Source: Aquificota bacterium (GTDB lineage Bacteria > Aquificota > Aquificia > Aquificales > Aquificaceae). Taken from it: DNA of 39,128 nt. Shown in pieces: positions 16,072 to 24,357 of the stretch. Location of the stretch: assembly GCA_013154375.1 (NCBI GenBank), contig JAADCR010000026.1:1-39128 (forward strand). The letters are read 5' to 3'. The position numbers and the translations under genes were made by a program. Below the pieces are notes generated by a model, which made no database searches, had not been told where the DNA came from, and worked only from the letters and a program-made list of their open reading frames with translations. Numbering within the stretch: position 1 is the stretch's first letter; each line of letters begins with the position of its first letter.

Positions 16072-17429
16072 TGCTGAGGGAGCGCGTTAAGAGGGTACAC
16101 TTCGTAGGCATCGGCGGGATAGGGATGAGCGGTCTGGCGCAGATACTCCTAGAGATGGGCTACCGCGTCACCGGCTCGGACCTAAAAGAGAGCAAAACCG
16201 TAGAGCTTTTAAGAAAAAAGGGCGTCCGCGTGTTTATAGGCCACAGGCCCGAGCACGTCCGCGACGCTCAGGTGGTCGTCTACTCGTCGGCGGTAAAGCC
16301 CGACAACCCCGAGATAGTAGAGGCCAAGAGGCTGAACCTCCCGGTGGTGCCGCGCGGCGAGATGCTGGCCGAGCTTTTTAAGCTCAAAGAAGGGATAGCC
16401 GTAAGCGGGAGCCACGGTAAGACCACCACCACTTCCATGATAGCCGAGGTGCTCATAAACGCCGGCTTAGAGCCTACGGTGCTCGTAGGCGGTAGGCTTA
16501 AGCGTCTGGGCACGAACGCCAAGCTCGGACAGGGCGAGCTCCTCGTCTCGGAGGCCGACGAGAGCGACGGCTCGTTTCTAAAGCTCTCCCCCGCCGTGGC
16601 CGTGGTTACCAACGTAGACCGCGAGCACCTCGACTTTTACGAAAGCTTCGAGGCCATTAAGAAAGCCTTCGAGAGCTTCGTAAACGCCGTACCCTTTTAC
16701 GGCTTTGCCGTCCTTAACGCCGACGACGAGGCGCTAAGAGAGATAAGAAGCCGGACGCACGAGCGCGTGATAACCTTCGGTCTTAGTAAAGACGTCCACG
16801 CGCGGGCCGAGGAGCTTAAGCTCGAGAACGGCCGGTACGCCTTTAACCTCGTCTGGAAAGGCCGGCCCTTAGGACGCGTAAAGCTCGGCATAGCGGGCAG
16901 GCACAACGTCTACAACGCGCTGGCCGCCGCCGCCGTCTGTCTCGAGCTGGGCGTGCCCTTTACGACGATAAAGCGCTCGCTCGAGGAGTTTAAAAACGCC
17001 GAGAGGCGTCTCGACTTTAAAGGCTACTACGGGAGCGCCCCCGTCTACGACGACTACGGCCACCACCCTACCGAGATAAAGGCCGTGCTAAGCTCGCTTA
17101 AGGAGCTCTACCCCGACAGGGAGCTCGTGGTGCTCTTCCAGCCCCACCGCTACTCGCGGACGCACTACCTGTTTGACGAGTTCGTCCGCGTGCTTAAAGG
17201 CGTGCCCCACCTTATAGTTACCGACGTCTACCCGGCGGGAGAGAGAAACCTCTGGGGCGTCAGCGCCGAGCGTCTGGCCCGCGAGGCGGGCGCCTACTAC
17301 GCGCCTACTAAAGAGGAAGCGCTTAAGCTCGTTAAAAAGCTCGCGCGTAAAGACCGCGTCGTTCTCTTTTTAGGAGCCGGGAGCGTCTCGCGCTGGTGCG
17401 AGGAGCTGCTTAGCGATGAGAAAGCTTAA
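16071..17429 (+). CDS. murC: UDP-N-acetylmuramate--L-alanine ligase
   Basis: A 452-residue Mur ligase that adds L-alanine to UDP-MurNAc in the cytoplasm at the start of peptidoglycan stem-peptide synthesis. VHFVGIGGIGMSGLAQILL (about 10-28) is the UDP-substrate Rossmann loop and VSGSHGKTTTTSM the ATP P-loop. Further Mur motifs are SEADESDGSFL, NVDREHLDFY, AGRHNVYNALAA and the C-terminal DDYGHHPTEI with FQPHRYSRT, which is specific for MurC. It overlaps both neighbours (1 and 14 bases). No other mur gene is in the window, so this one sits outside any dcw cluster here. Confidence 0.97.
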   Translation: MLRERVKRVHFVGIGGIGMSGLAQILLEMGYRVTGSDLKESKTVELLRKKGVRVFIGHRPEHVRDAQVVVYSSAVKPDNPEIVEAKRLNLPVVPRGEMLAELFKLKEGIAVSGSHGKTTTTSMIAEVLINAGLEPTVLVGGRLKRLGTNAKLGQGELLVSEADESDGSFLKLSPAVAVVTNVDREHLDFYESFEAIKKAFESFVNAVPFYGFAVLNADDEALREIRSRTHERVITFGLSKDVHARAEELKLENGRYAFNLVWKGRPLGRVKLGIAGRHNVYNALAAAAVCLELGVPFTTIKRSLEEFKNAERRLDFKGYYGSAPVYDDYGHHPTEIKAVLSSLKELYPDRELVVLFQPHRYSRTHYLFDEFVRVLKGVPHLIVTDVYPAGERNLWGVSAERLAREAGAYYAPTKEEALKLVKKLARKDRVVLFLGAGSVSRWCEELLSDEKA

Positions 17430-18027
17430 GTACAAGCTCCTGCTCGCGCTTACGCCCCTTTTAGGTAGGCTGTTGAGGCTGCTGGCGCGTACCGTAAGGT
17501 GGGAGAACCGGCCCGAGGTTCAGAAGGGCGTCGTTTACGCCCTCTGGCACGGCCACGCGCTGGGGATGGCCCTTTACGGTAAAGACCGCGGCATCGTGGT
17601 GCTCGTCAGCCGCTTCAGAGACGGCGAGCTGGCGGCGCGGCTGCTGAAAGAGCTGGGCTTTGAGACGGTAAGGGGCTCGGCCGAGGAGGGTCGGCCCGAG
17701 AAGGGGGGCCGCAGCGCCGCTAAAAAGCTCGTGGCGCTCTTAAAGTCGGGCAGGAGCGTGGCCGTAACCGTCGACGGGCCCAAGGGGCCGGCTTACGAGG
17801 TAAAGAGGGGGGTGGCCTTTTTAGCGAAGGCGGCGGGCGTGCCCGTGGTACCCGTGGCCGTTAAGTTCGACCGCTACTGGCGGCTAAACACTTGGGACGG
17901 GACCGTCGTGCCCAAGCCCTTTACGCGGGGCCGCGTTCTCGTGGGAGAGCCTCTTGAGTTTGAAGGCTCTGAGGAGGCGTTTCTTTTAAAGCTGAAGGAG
18001 CGCCTGACGGCGCTCTCTTCTTCTTGA
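17416..18027 (+). CDS. DUF374-type lysophospholipid acyltransferase
   Basis: A 203-residue member of the lysophospholipid acyltransferase superfamily, DUF374 branch. An N-terminal hydrophobic stretch (7-24) probably associates with the inner membrane. ALWHGHALGM (about 42-51) supplies the catalytic histidine, FRDGELAARLLKELGFETVRGS the substrate-binding segment, and VDGPKGPAYEVKRGV the conserved DGP motif. It may acylate lipid A precursors or phospholipids; the acceptor cannot be decided. It overlaps murC by 14 bases. Its last 107 bases lie antisense to the end of khtU, and since its own terminus (VLVGEPLEFEGSE) is family-like, the overprinted part is more likely the khtU tail. Confidence 0.85.
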   Translation: MRKLKYKLLLALTPLLGRLLRLLARTVRWENRPEVQKGVVYALWHGHALGMALYGKDRGIVVLVSRFRDGELAARLLKELGFETVRGSAEEGRPEKGGRSAAKKLVALLKSGRSVAVTVDGPKGPAYEVKRGVAFLAKAAGVPVVPVAVKFDRYWRLNTWDGTVVPKPFTRGRVLVGEPLEFEGSEEAFLLKLKERLTALSSS

Positions 18028-19192
18028 GCTTCCTGCGGGGGCGGCGCGGCCTTTTGGGCGGGTAGAGCTTGTCCGCTATCTTAGGCGCCAGCACGAAGAG
18101 GATGCTCCCTATAAAGGCCGTGAGCATGATAAAGGGTATGGTTATCGTCTTTAAAGAGGGCTGGAGCGAGCTCATGACCACCGAGAACTCGCCCCTCGGG
18201 ACGAACGAGAGGGCGGCCCTCACGCGGGCACGCTTCTTAAGCCCGTATATAGAGGCCGCCAAGTAGGTAGAGACTACCTTAAGCACCACCGCCAGCACCA
18301 CCAAAAGGGCTAAAAAGGCCGGGTTCTCCGGCAGCGCCAGCTCCGTCTCGTAGGCGAAGAAGAAGAAAAACAGGCCTATGGAGAGCTCCTTAAGGTCGGA
18401 GAGCTTCTTCTCTATGTTCTCAAACACGCGCGTCTCGGGCACCACCACGCCCAGCAGGAACGCCCCCAGCGCCTCGGACACGCCCATAGCGTGGAAACCC
18501 ACGCCCACGCTGAGCACGAGCCCTAAGATGAAAAAGACGAAAACGTCCTCCTCGGATATCTCGTCGAGCCAGCGGTTTATCCTCGGTACGACGAAGCGGT
18601 GTAGCAGATAAAAGCCCAAAAAGGCCCCCGCTACCTTGGCTACGCTAAGCGGCAGAACGGATACGTCTACGGTGCCCGCCTCCTTTAAAGGGATAAGCAG
18701 CGCCAGCAGCATTATGGCCACGAGGTCCTCAAATATCAGTATCCCTATAAGCAGCTCGGCCTCGGGCGTGGCTATGCGCTTAAAGTCCATAAGGAGTTTG
18801 GCGATAATGGAGGTCGACGAGGGGTAGAAGACCGAGGCGAGCACGAGCGCGGAAAAGAGGTCGAACCCGAAGGCGTAAGCCAGCAGAAACGGCGGGACGA
18901 AGTTAAAGATAAAGTCGACGCTCCCGGTCTTCCAAGCGCCGAACATCGTCTTGAGCTTCTCAAACGAGTACTCGAGACCTATAAAGAAAAACAGCAGGAT
19001 TATCCCGGCGTGCTTAAACAGCTCGAACTGCTCCACCTGCTCGGGCTTTACGAAGAACTTCGCCAGAAAGCCCACGAGCATAAAGGCGATTATGGAGGGT
19101 ATGCTCAGCCGCCTCAGAATAACCGAGGCGAAGAACATGGCAAGAAGCAGCAGATAAGGGGCCAGCTGCGACAGGACCGAGTGGTGCTCCAT
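17921..19192 (-). CDS. khtU: KhtU-like K+/H+ antiporter (CPA2 family)
   Basis: A 423-residue CPA2 antiporter with about 12 helices to residue 375. Typical segments are PSIIAFMLVGFLAKFFV, LLFFFIGLEYSFEKL, ILIFEDLVAIMLLALL and GVSEALGAFLLGVVVPET, with the ion-binding acidic residues in FED. It has no C-terminal RCK domain of its own. The adjacent khtT gene, 6 bases upstream, supplies that domain as a separate subunit, as in the KhtTU system. The last 50 residues are basic and Pro/Ala/Gln-rich. About 35 of them are encoded opposite the end of the acyltransferase gene, an unusually long convergent overlap of 107 bases. Confidence 0.88.
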   Translation of the reverse strand: MEHHSVLSQLAPYLLLLAMFFASVILRRLSIPSIIAFMLVGFLAKFFVKPEQVEQFELFKHAGIILLFFFIGLEYSFEKLKTMFGAWKTGSVDFIFNFVPPFLLAYAFGFDLFSALVLASVFYPSSTSIIAKLLMDFKRIATPEAELLIGILIFEDLVAIMLLALLIPLKEAGTVDVSVLPLSVAKVAGAFLGFYLLHRFVVPRINRWLDEISEEDVFVFFILGLVLSVGVGFHAMGVSEALGAFLLGVVVPETRVFENIEKKLSDLKELSIGLFFFFFAYETELALPENPAFLALLVVLAVVLKVVSTYLAASIYGLKKRARVRAALSFVPRGEFSVVMSSLQPSLKTITIPFIMLTAFIGSILFVLAPKIADKLYPPKRPRRPRRKLKKKRAPSGAPSALKETPPQSLQTQEALPRERGPA

Positions 19193-19198
19193 CGCCGC

Positions 19199-19690
19199 TT
19201 AGGTGTGGCAGTCGCCGCAGAGCTCTAAGAACTTAATGAGCTGCTCGCGCGTACCGACTACGATAAGTACGTCGCCGGGCTTTATCCGCTCCTTCTGCGG
19301 GTCGGGGCTGGGTATCATGGTACCGTCTCGGATAATGGCTATAATGGACACGCCCGTCTTTTTCCGTATCTCAAGCTCGGCTATGGTCTTGCCCACGAAG
19401 TTGGAGTTCTCGCCCACCTTCACCCACTCCATTACTATCTCTTTCATAAGGAGCTGCATCTTCTCCGTGCCCACCGTCTGGTAGTGCGTGCCCGCCAGCA
19501 GAAAGCCGAGCTCCCGGGCCTCCTCTTCGGTTAACGAGAACGAGCAGACGGGCTCGTCGTCGTCCTCGTCCATGAGGTATATCTCCCGTCTGCCCGTGTT
19601 GTGGATTATGACCGTAAGCTGCCCGCCTTCCTCGAGCTCTATCGTGTACTTCTTCCCTACGCCCGGGAGCTCCGTCTCCTTTATCCTCAT
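19199..19690 (-). CDS. khtT: KhtT-like regulatory subunit (TrkA-C/RCK_C domain)
   Basis: A 163-residue cytosolic protein. Its N-terminus, RIKETELPGVGKKYTIEL followed by IIHNTGRREIYLM, matches the KhtT N-terminal domain, and the second half (about 75-155) is a TrkA-C domain with VGKTIAELEIRKKTGVSIIAI and PGDVLIVVGT. In Bacillus KhtT gates the KhtU antiporter and its TrkA-C domain binds cyclic di-AMP; whether this one does is unknown. The C-terminus ends in CGDCHT, a chance CxxCH since the protein has no export signal. TAAAAT lies 8 bases before the ATG, suggesting its own leaderless promoter at the end of the preceding GTPase gene. Confidence 0.88.
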   Translation of the reverse strand: MRIKETELPGVGKKYTIELEEGGQLTVIIHNTGRREIYLMDEDDDEPVCSFSLTEEEARELGFLLAGTHYQTVGTEKMQLLMKEIVMEWVKVGENSNFVGKTIAELEIRKKTGVSIIAIIRDGTMIPSPDPQKERIKPGDVLIVVGTREQLIKFLELCGDCHT

Positions 19691-19696
19691 TAGAGA

Positions 19697-20578
19697 CTAT
19701 TTTATCACCACCAGAAAGGGCTCGCCCTCAAACCCTTCCGCCGGGTTGAGGTAGTCGTAGTCGCCGAAAACGTAGTGGACGAACGTCGGGTAAGGGAAGC
19801 CCTCTACCCGCGCCACGCCCTTGGCCCTTATAACCCCTTCGCGCTCGAACTGCTCAAAGAGCTTAAGAAGCTCCTCCTCTTTTACTACGGCCGGGAGCTT
19901 AAGAAGGCGCGCCTCGCGGCACTGCTCGTGGAGGTGAGGAAGCTCCTCCGGCAGCTCCAGCGTCCGGCCCGCCCCGGCGAAGAGCTCGGGCGGCACCTCG
20001 CCCCGGACCGCCTCGTAAAGCGCGTAGGGCTTCTCTTTCCCGTCGGGGGCAAAGAGGTTCACCAGCCTGTGCTCCTTCTTTATCCGTCTGACCTCCTCCT
20101 TTACGCGCTCGAGCTCTTCTTTACTAACGAGGTCCACCTTGTTAACGACGACGGCGTTCGAGCCGGCCAGCTGGTAGACGGCCGTCTCGTCGTCCTTGTA
20201 GCGGAGGAAGTTCTTCGCGTCCACGACGCAGATAACCGCCTCTACGGCAAAGCCCAGCGTTTTAAGCGAGAAGACCACGGGGAATGGGACCGCGTCGCCG
20301 GAGGTCTCCACCAGCAGCACCTCCGGGTCGTACTCGCGGACTATCCGGCTTACCCCCTCTTCAAACGCTCTCGTGAGCTTGCAGCAGACGCAGCCCTCGG
20401 GCAGCTCGAGCACCTCACCGTAAGCTTTAGAAAGAATGCGGCCGTCAAGGCCCGTCTGGCCCACCTCGTTCACCACCACGGCTACGCGCTTGCCGCTTAG
20501 GTGCTTCCGGGCGGCGTTTAGAAGGAGCGTCGTCTTACCGCTGCCTAAGTATCCCGTAACGACGAAAGCCGAGCGCAT
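19697..20578 (-). CDS. COG0523 (CobW-like) GTPase, putative metal chaperone
   Basis: A 293-residue G3E-family GTPase. The P-loop is GYLGSGKTTLL (9-19), the metal-binding CxCC motif is GCVCCKL (Cys63, 65, 66), and VVNKVDL is the G4 guanine motif. The C-terminal CobW domain ends in FVHYVFGDYDYLNP. There is no His-rich tail. Family members deliver zinc or other metals to target enzymes, and some work in cobalamin or nitrile hydratase assembly; the client cannot be named. It lies between a FolM-like reductase (9 bases upstream) and khtT (6 bases downstream). TAAAAT, overlapping the reductase stop codon, is 6 bases before its ATG. Confidence 0.88.
   Translation of the reverse strand: MRSAFVVTGYLGSGKTTLLLNAARKHLSGKRVAVVVNEVGQTGLDGRILSKAYGEVLELPEGCVCCKLTRAFEEGVSRIVREYDPEVLLVETSGDAVPFPVVFSLKTLGFAVEAVICVVDAKNFLRYKDDETAVYQLAGSNAVVVNKVDLVSKEELERVKEEVRRIKKEHRLVNLFAPDGKEKPYALYEAVRGEVPPELFAGAGRTLELPEELPHLHEQCREARLLKLPAVVKEEELLKLFEQFEREGVIRAKGVARVEGFPYPTFVHYVFGDYDYLNPAEGFEGEPFLVVIK
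19699..19704 (-). promoter_or_regulatory. TAAAAT -10 element for khtT
   Basis: On the minus strand TAAAAT spans the end of the COG0523 gene and overlaps its TAG stop codon. It is followed by 8 bases and then the khtT ATG. No ribosome binding site lies between, so the element fits a leaderless start within the operon. Confidence 0.45.
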
Positions 20579-20584
20579 AGCCTT

Positions 20585-20590
20585 ATTTTA
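20585..20590 (-). promoter_or_regulatory. TAAAAT -10 element for the COG0523 gene, overlapping the upstream stop codon
   Basis: On the minus strand TAAAAT begins with the TAA stop codon of the FolM-like gene and lies 6 bases before the ATG of the COG0523 gene. This repeats the arrangement seen in front of hslO. Confidence 0.45.
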
Positions 20591-21298
20591 AGCGCCCGGG
20601 CCCGCGAGGTGGCGCCCCCCGTCGAGCCGCACCAGCTCGCCCGTCGTGCCCTCCGTCTCGAGCAGAAAGAGCGTAAGCTTAACTACCTCTTTTAAGGGCA
20701 CGGGCCGGCCTATAGGCGTGCGCCTTATCACGCGCTCCCACTTCTCCTCGTCGTACTGCTCGGCCTTTAAGACGGGCCCTAAGGCTATACCGTTAACGAG
20801 CACTGAGGGAGCGAGCTCTTTGGCGAGCACTTTCACCGCCCCGTGGAGGGCCGCCTTGGCCACGAAGTAGGGCGCGTAGCCGCGGTAAGGGCAGTCGACC
20901 GCCCAGTCGCCGAAGGCCACCACCCTACCTTTAACCGCCCCTTCGTTCTTACTCATAAGCTTAGCCGCCTCGACGGTTATAAAAAAGAACGAGCGCGTTA
21001 CGGCGTTAAAGTAGCCCTCCAGCATCTCGGGCGTTACGCGCTCGAGGGGCAGCTCTTCGTACGGCGAGGCGAGGTGGACGAACGCGTCGAGCCGGCCGAA
21101 GCGCTCCTTTACGGCCTCTACGGCCTTAACGCCCGTCTCTTTAGACAGGTCGGCCTTTACGGCCAGCACCTTCCCTTCGAGCTCTTTAGGCAGCGAAGAG
21201 CGGTAGACGGCAGCCACGCGGTAGCCGCGCCTTAGAAGCTCGAGGGCCAAGGCCTTTCCTATGCGGCGGACGCCGGTAAGAAGTACCACCTTTCCCAT
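20588..21298 (-). CDS. Short-chain dehydrogenase, pteridine reductase (FolM)-like
   Basis: A 236-residue SDR. The NADPH-binding motif is TGVRRIG (8-14), with arginines as in pteridine and dihydromonapterin reductases. The active site has FGDWA, where Asp replaces the usual catalytic Ser, followed by Tyr and Lys in YFVAKAAL. An Asp-Tyr-Lys arrangement is a feature of PTR1/FolM enzymes, so reduction of dihydropterins or dihydrofolate is the best guess; other SDR activities remain possible. ATG 21298 is chosen because the Rossmann motif follows directly and TATAAG lies 7 bases upstream. The frame is open 56 codons further, across the divergent modE-like gene, without similarity. Confidence 0.75.
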   Translation of the reverse strand: MGKVVLLTGVRRIGKALALELLRRGYRVAAVYRSSLPKELEGKVLAVKADLSKETGVKAVEAVKERFGRLDAFVHLASPYEELPLERVTPEMLEGYFNAVTRSFFFITVEAAKLMSKNEGAVKGRVVAFGDWAVDCPYRGYAPYFVAKAALHGAVKVLAKELAPSVLVNGIALGPVLKAEQYDEEKWERVIRRTPIGRPVPLKEVVKLTLFLLETEGTTGELVRLDGGRHLAGPGA

Positions 21299-21313
21299 GT
21301 TAAAACTTATACT
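21299..21313. promoter_or_regulatory. 15-base divergent promoter between the FolM-like and ModE-like genes
   Basis: Only 15 bases (GTTAAAACTTATACT) separate the ATG of the reductase from the GTG of the regulator. On the minus strand TATAAG is followed by 7 bases and ATG. On the plus strand TAAAAC is followed by 7 bases and GTG. This is the tightest divergent gap in the window, and both transcripts would be leaderless. Confidence 0.45.
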
Positions 21314-21658
21314 GTGAAGCTCCGCTTTAAGGTCTGGTTCGAGAAGGAAGGCGAGCCGGTTATGACGGAGCTGAAGCTCCGTCTCCTTAAGGGCATAAAA
21401 GAAGAGGGCTCGCTGGCGAGAAGCGCCGCGCGTCTGGGCATATCGTACAAAAAAGCCCTCGGCCACCTGAGGGCCATGGAGGAGAGGCTCGGCTACAGGG
21501 TCGTAGAGCGTAAAAGGGGTGCCGGGGCCCGGCTGACGGAGGAAGGGGAGAGGCTGCTGAGGCGCTACGAGCGCGTGCTTAAGGCCTTCTCCGAGCTTGC
21601 CGAGCGGTTAGACGAGGAGGAGGGCGTTGGCGGCGGTGGCGGCGTAGCGGCGCGGTAG
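21314..21658 (+). CDS. ModE N-terminal-domain-like transcription regulator
   Basis: A 114-residue protein with a winged helix-turn-helix of the ModE/LysR type: LKLRLLKGIKEEGSLARSAARLGISYKKALGHLRAMEERLG (about 20-60), with the ModE-like ISYK recognition helix, then VVERKRGAGARLTEEGERLL as the wing. The molybdate-binding C-terminal domains of full ModE are absent, so the signal it senses is unknown. Such short forms often accompany molybdenum or tungsten genes, but none is seen here. The start is GTG 21314, where the family sequence begins. The last 51 bases overlap the HgdB-like gene and encode a Gly-rich tail that may be dispensable. Confidence 0.8.
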   Translation: MKLRFKVWFEKEGEPVMTELKLRLLKGIKEEGSLARSAARLGISYKKALGHLRAMEERLGYRVVERKRGAGARLTEEGERLLRRYERVLKAFSELAERLDEEEGVGGGGGVAAR

Positions 21659-22966
21659 GCTAAGGTCGGCCCGCGCGAGCCTCTTACTCGCTTCTTCTAT
21701 CCGGCGGTCCGTTAGGTTTAGCTCGCGCTTGGCCCGCTCGTACTCCTCGCGCGCAAGCTCTTTAGCCTCGTAGAGCTTCATAAGGACTCTACTCTTGGCG
21801 TTTGCCTCCGCGTCGCCCGTCGTCTCGACCGAGACGAAGAGGCTTCCCTTTAGATCTTCCACGACCTTAGCCTGCACGCCGTCGCTCTGCGTAGAGGGCA
21901 TGCAGCCGAAGGGCTTTACCGAGACGACGAGGTGGGCGAGCTTGTGCTTAACGGCGTAAACGTGCTTACCCACCTCCATGTGCCCCTCCCCGCCGGCTAT
22001 GCGCGGGTCGTAGTAAGGCTCGGCGTAACGGGCGAGCTTTTTCTGGCTTTTTAGCGGGTCGGGCTTACCGCCTAAGGCCCTCCGGTACAGCTCGTAGAGC
22101 GACCTGAGGTAAAGACCGAAGGCCTTAAGCGCTAAAAGCTCTTTTACCGCCTTCAGGCGGTCTTTAAAGGCTCTCTCTTTAACCGAGAGCTGACGGACGA
22201 AGACGAGGTAGTCTATCCAAGTGGCCACGGGCTCGACGACGGGCTCGGCCCCTTCCTCTATAAGCCACGCGGCGAGACGGTAGTTCCCGTCTCCTTCCGT
22301 CGTCTGGGCGAAAAACTCGCCCGTTATCTTTACCTTGGGCTTAGGTGTAAAGTAGTTGACCCTTACGGCCGAGAGCTCGCGCTTTACGCGTCTTAGGGCC
22401 TTAAGTACGGACGAGCCGCGCTCGAGCGCCTCGGCGAGCAGGCCCAGCGCCCGCTCCTTCCAGAGGTCCGTAGCGCCCTCTTTAAGCTCGTAGGGCTTTA
22501 CCTTGTAGTAGAGGTCGTTTATCAGGTCGCCTAAAAAGACTGCCTTTATAACGCTTAAGAAGAAGCGGCGGTCGAACCTCAGGGGCCCTTCCTGCTCGTC
22601 GGTTAGAGCACGCGCCTGCTCGAAGGTCACGACCTTAAAGTCCGGGAAGCCCGCCTCTTTTAAGGCTCTCCTGTACTCGGCTTCGTACATGCCGAAGCGG
22701 CACGGCCCGCACGAGCCGGCGGTGACGAAGACGAACTCTCTCTCCACCTCCAGACCTTCCTCGCGCTTTTTAAAGAGGAACTTTAAAAGGTTACCTACGG
22801 TGTAGTAGGTGGGGTTACACTGGCCTTTGTTGCAGAACTCTTTACCTATCCGGAGCGCCTCGTTGTCGGGCGTGGGAAGCGGCAGGGCCTCGTAGCCGAG
22901 GGGTTTAACCGCGGCACTTATGAGCGTCTCGTGGGCTTGCGTAAGGCCGCCGAAGAGCACCTTCAC
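21608..22966 (-). CDS. HgdB/COG3581-like iron-sulfur protein (split activase system, third part)
   Basis: A 452-residue protein of the 2-hydroxyacyl-CoA dehydratase beta-subunit-like superfamily (COG3581 type). Likely cluster ligands are Cys45 and Cys50 in EFCNKGQCNP, Cys86 and Cys89 in SCGPCRFG, and Cys355 in KPFGCMPST. GEGHMEVGKH and TTEGDGNYRLAAWL are further superfamily-like segments. In many anaerobes this region is the C-terminal part of a very large fused protein; here it is a separate gene overlapping the previous one by 4 bases. The substrate is unknown. True dehydratase genes are accompanied by CoA-transferase genes, which are absent here. Confidence 0.78.
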   Translation of the reverse strand: MKVLFGGLTQAHETLISAAVKPLGYEALPLPTPDNEALRIGKEFCNKGQCNPTYYTVGNLLKFLFKKREEGLEVEREFVFVTAGSCGPCRFGMYEAEYRRALKEAGFPDFKVVTFEQARALTDEQEGPLRFDRRFFLSVIKAVFLGDLINDLYYKVKPYELKEGATDLWKERALGLLAEALERGSSVLKALRRVKRELSAVRVNYFTPKPKVKITGEFFAQTTEGDGNYRLAAWLIEEGAEPVVEPVATWIDYLVFVRQLSVKERAFKDRLKAVKELLALKAFGLYLRSLYELYRRALGGKPDPLKSQKKLARYAEPYYDPRIAGGEGHMEVGKHVYAVKHKLAHLVVSVKPFGCMPSTQSDGVQAKVVEDLKGSLFVSVETTGDAEANAKSRVLMKLYEAKELAREEYERAKRELNLTDRRIEEASKRLARADLSLPRRYAATAANALLLV

Positions 22967-24357
22967 CTTAACACCTCCTCTTCGTAGCGCTTTAGAAAGT
23001 AGTCGAGCGTCTCGACGCGGAGCTTAATAGAGCCGGCGGGGCGGTTCTCGTCCAGCTCGTGGAAGGTAAAGAAGGGTCTTCCGGTAGAGGCGAGGAGCTC
23101 TTCTATAAGGCCGTAGATGGGCGCGTCGTGCCCGCAGCGGAACGACGAGAGCTCGACGGCACTTAAGTAAGGAACTTTAGAGACGAAGCGGGCGGCCCAG
23201 ACTTTCAGAGAGGAGTTCTCGCTGTAGCACTTGGGCCAGACGTCGGTAATCTCGAGCGGGCTCTTTATCCGGCCGCTCTTTAGCTCTTCTTTAAACAGCT
23301 CGTTCAGGAGCGCCTCGTCGCGCGGGAGCGCGTCTACGGGCAGAACCGCGTAGCCCCGGTCGTTTATCTCGTCGGGTATCCCGTGGTTAAGCCCCGGGTC
23401 GTTGTGGTACGGCCGGGCCAGCAGCACCACCCCCACGCGCTTTTCCCGTTTTAGCTTCTCTAGCAGCTCCGCCCCCCGACGGCGGAGCTTCTCTTTGTAA
23501 GTTTTTAAAGCCCCGAGCGCCTGCTTAAGCGCCAGCTCGTGCTCTTTACGCGTAACGCCGAAAAGCGGGCCCACCGCTTTAAAGAGCTGTCTCGAGAGCA
23601 GCTCCTCGTCCTCGAAGTCTAAAACCGGGTTTAGGTACTTAACGCCCCGCTCGGCAAACTCGTCGCGCTCTTTCGTAAAGGCCGCCTTTACCACCTCGGG
23701 CGTGGCCGTCACCGTAGGGCAGGCCCAGTGGCCCTCCGCGTTCTCCACCTCTTTAGGCAGCGTCCTTACGCAAGGGAAAAAGACGACGCTTACGCGTTTC
23801 TCGTAGATGAGCTCGTGAACGTGGGCCAAGGCCACCTTTGACGGGTAGCACGGGTCTATAGAGCCGCGCTTAGCACCCTTCCGGTAGAGCTCCTCGCTCG
23901 TGTAGCTCGAGAAGACGACCTTCTTAACGCCCAAGGCCTCGAAGTAGGTACGGAAGAAGGGAGCCAGCGAGTAGGCGTTAAGTACGCGCGGCACGCCCAC
24001 CACCGCCTCGCGGAGCGTCCGGCGTTTTTTCCGGTTTAAAAGCGCCGACAGACCTCCTTGTAGCACCACCTCGGGCCGGTACGAGCTAAAGAGCAGCTCG
24101 TTAGCCTCTCTCACGAGGTTAGGAAACTCGTCCTTAAGCCGGCTCTTTTTCCTAAGCAGAGCTCTAAGCTCTTCTTTCGTCTCGACGGTGCCTTTCTCGC
24201 ACGGGGCTACTATAAAGCGCTTTTTGCTGCCTTTTACCGAGAGGTCTATAAAGGTGCGGACGCAGTAGTTGCTGCAGAAGCTGCAGCGCGTCTCTTCGCC
24301 GCGCTTCGTCTCGTAGGTAAGCGCGTCTACCGCGTCGAAGCCTATAAAGCTGCTCAC
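22963..24357 (-). CDS. DUF2229/COG3580-like iron-sulfur protein (split activase system, second part)
   Basis: A 464-residue protein matching the middle section of the large fused CoA-activase-type proteins. The N-terminal cysteine group CSFCSNYC (Cys25, 28, 32) with Cys53 in APCEKG resembles the family's CxxCxNxC start. GVPRVLNAYSLAPFF, SIDPCYPSKVALAHV (Cys170), FFPCVRTL (Cys196), ARPYHNDPGLNHGIP and SFRCGHDAP (Cys408) are all characteristic. The many conserved cysteines suggest one or more Fe-S clusters. It overlaps both partners by 4 bases, so the three subunits are translationally coupled and probably form one complex. The catalysed reaction is unknown. Confidence 0.8.
   Translation of the reverse strand: MSSFIGFDAVDALTYETKRGEETRCSFCSNYCVRTFIDLSVKGSKKRFIVAPCEKGTVETKEELRALLRKKSRLKDEFPNLVREANELLFSSYRPEVVLQGGLSALLNRKKRRTLREAVVGVPRVLNAYSLAPFFRTYFEALGVKKVVFSSYTSEELYRKGAKRGSIDPCYPSKVALAHVHELIYEKRVSVVFFPCVRTLPKEVENAEGHWACPTVTATPEVVKAAFTKERDEFAERGVKYLNPVLDFEDEELLSRQLFKAVGPLFGVTRKEHELALKQALGALKTYKEKLRRRGAELLEKLKREKRVGVVLLARPYHNDPGLNHGIPDEINDRGYAVLPVDALPRDEALLNELFKEELKSGRIKSPLEITDVWPKCYSENSSLKVWAARFVSKVPYLSAVELSSFRCGHDAPIYGLIEELLASTGRPFFTFHELDENRPAGSIKLRVETLDYFLKRYEEEVLR

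Noticed and set aside
19199-19220. CxxCH haem-type motif at the KhtT C-terminus (CGDCHT)
   Set aside because: The protein has no signal peptide and KhtT-type proteins are cytosolic, so a c-type haem site is not credible.
21314-21658. The ModE-like gene as the regulator of the activase operon
   Set aside because: It is convergent with that operon's end, while tetR at the operon head has an obvious operator.
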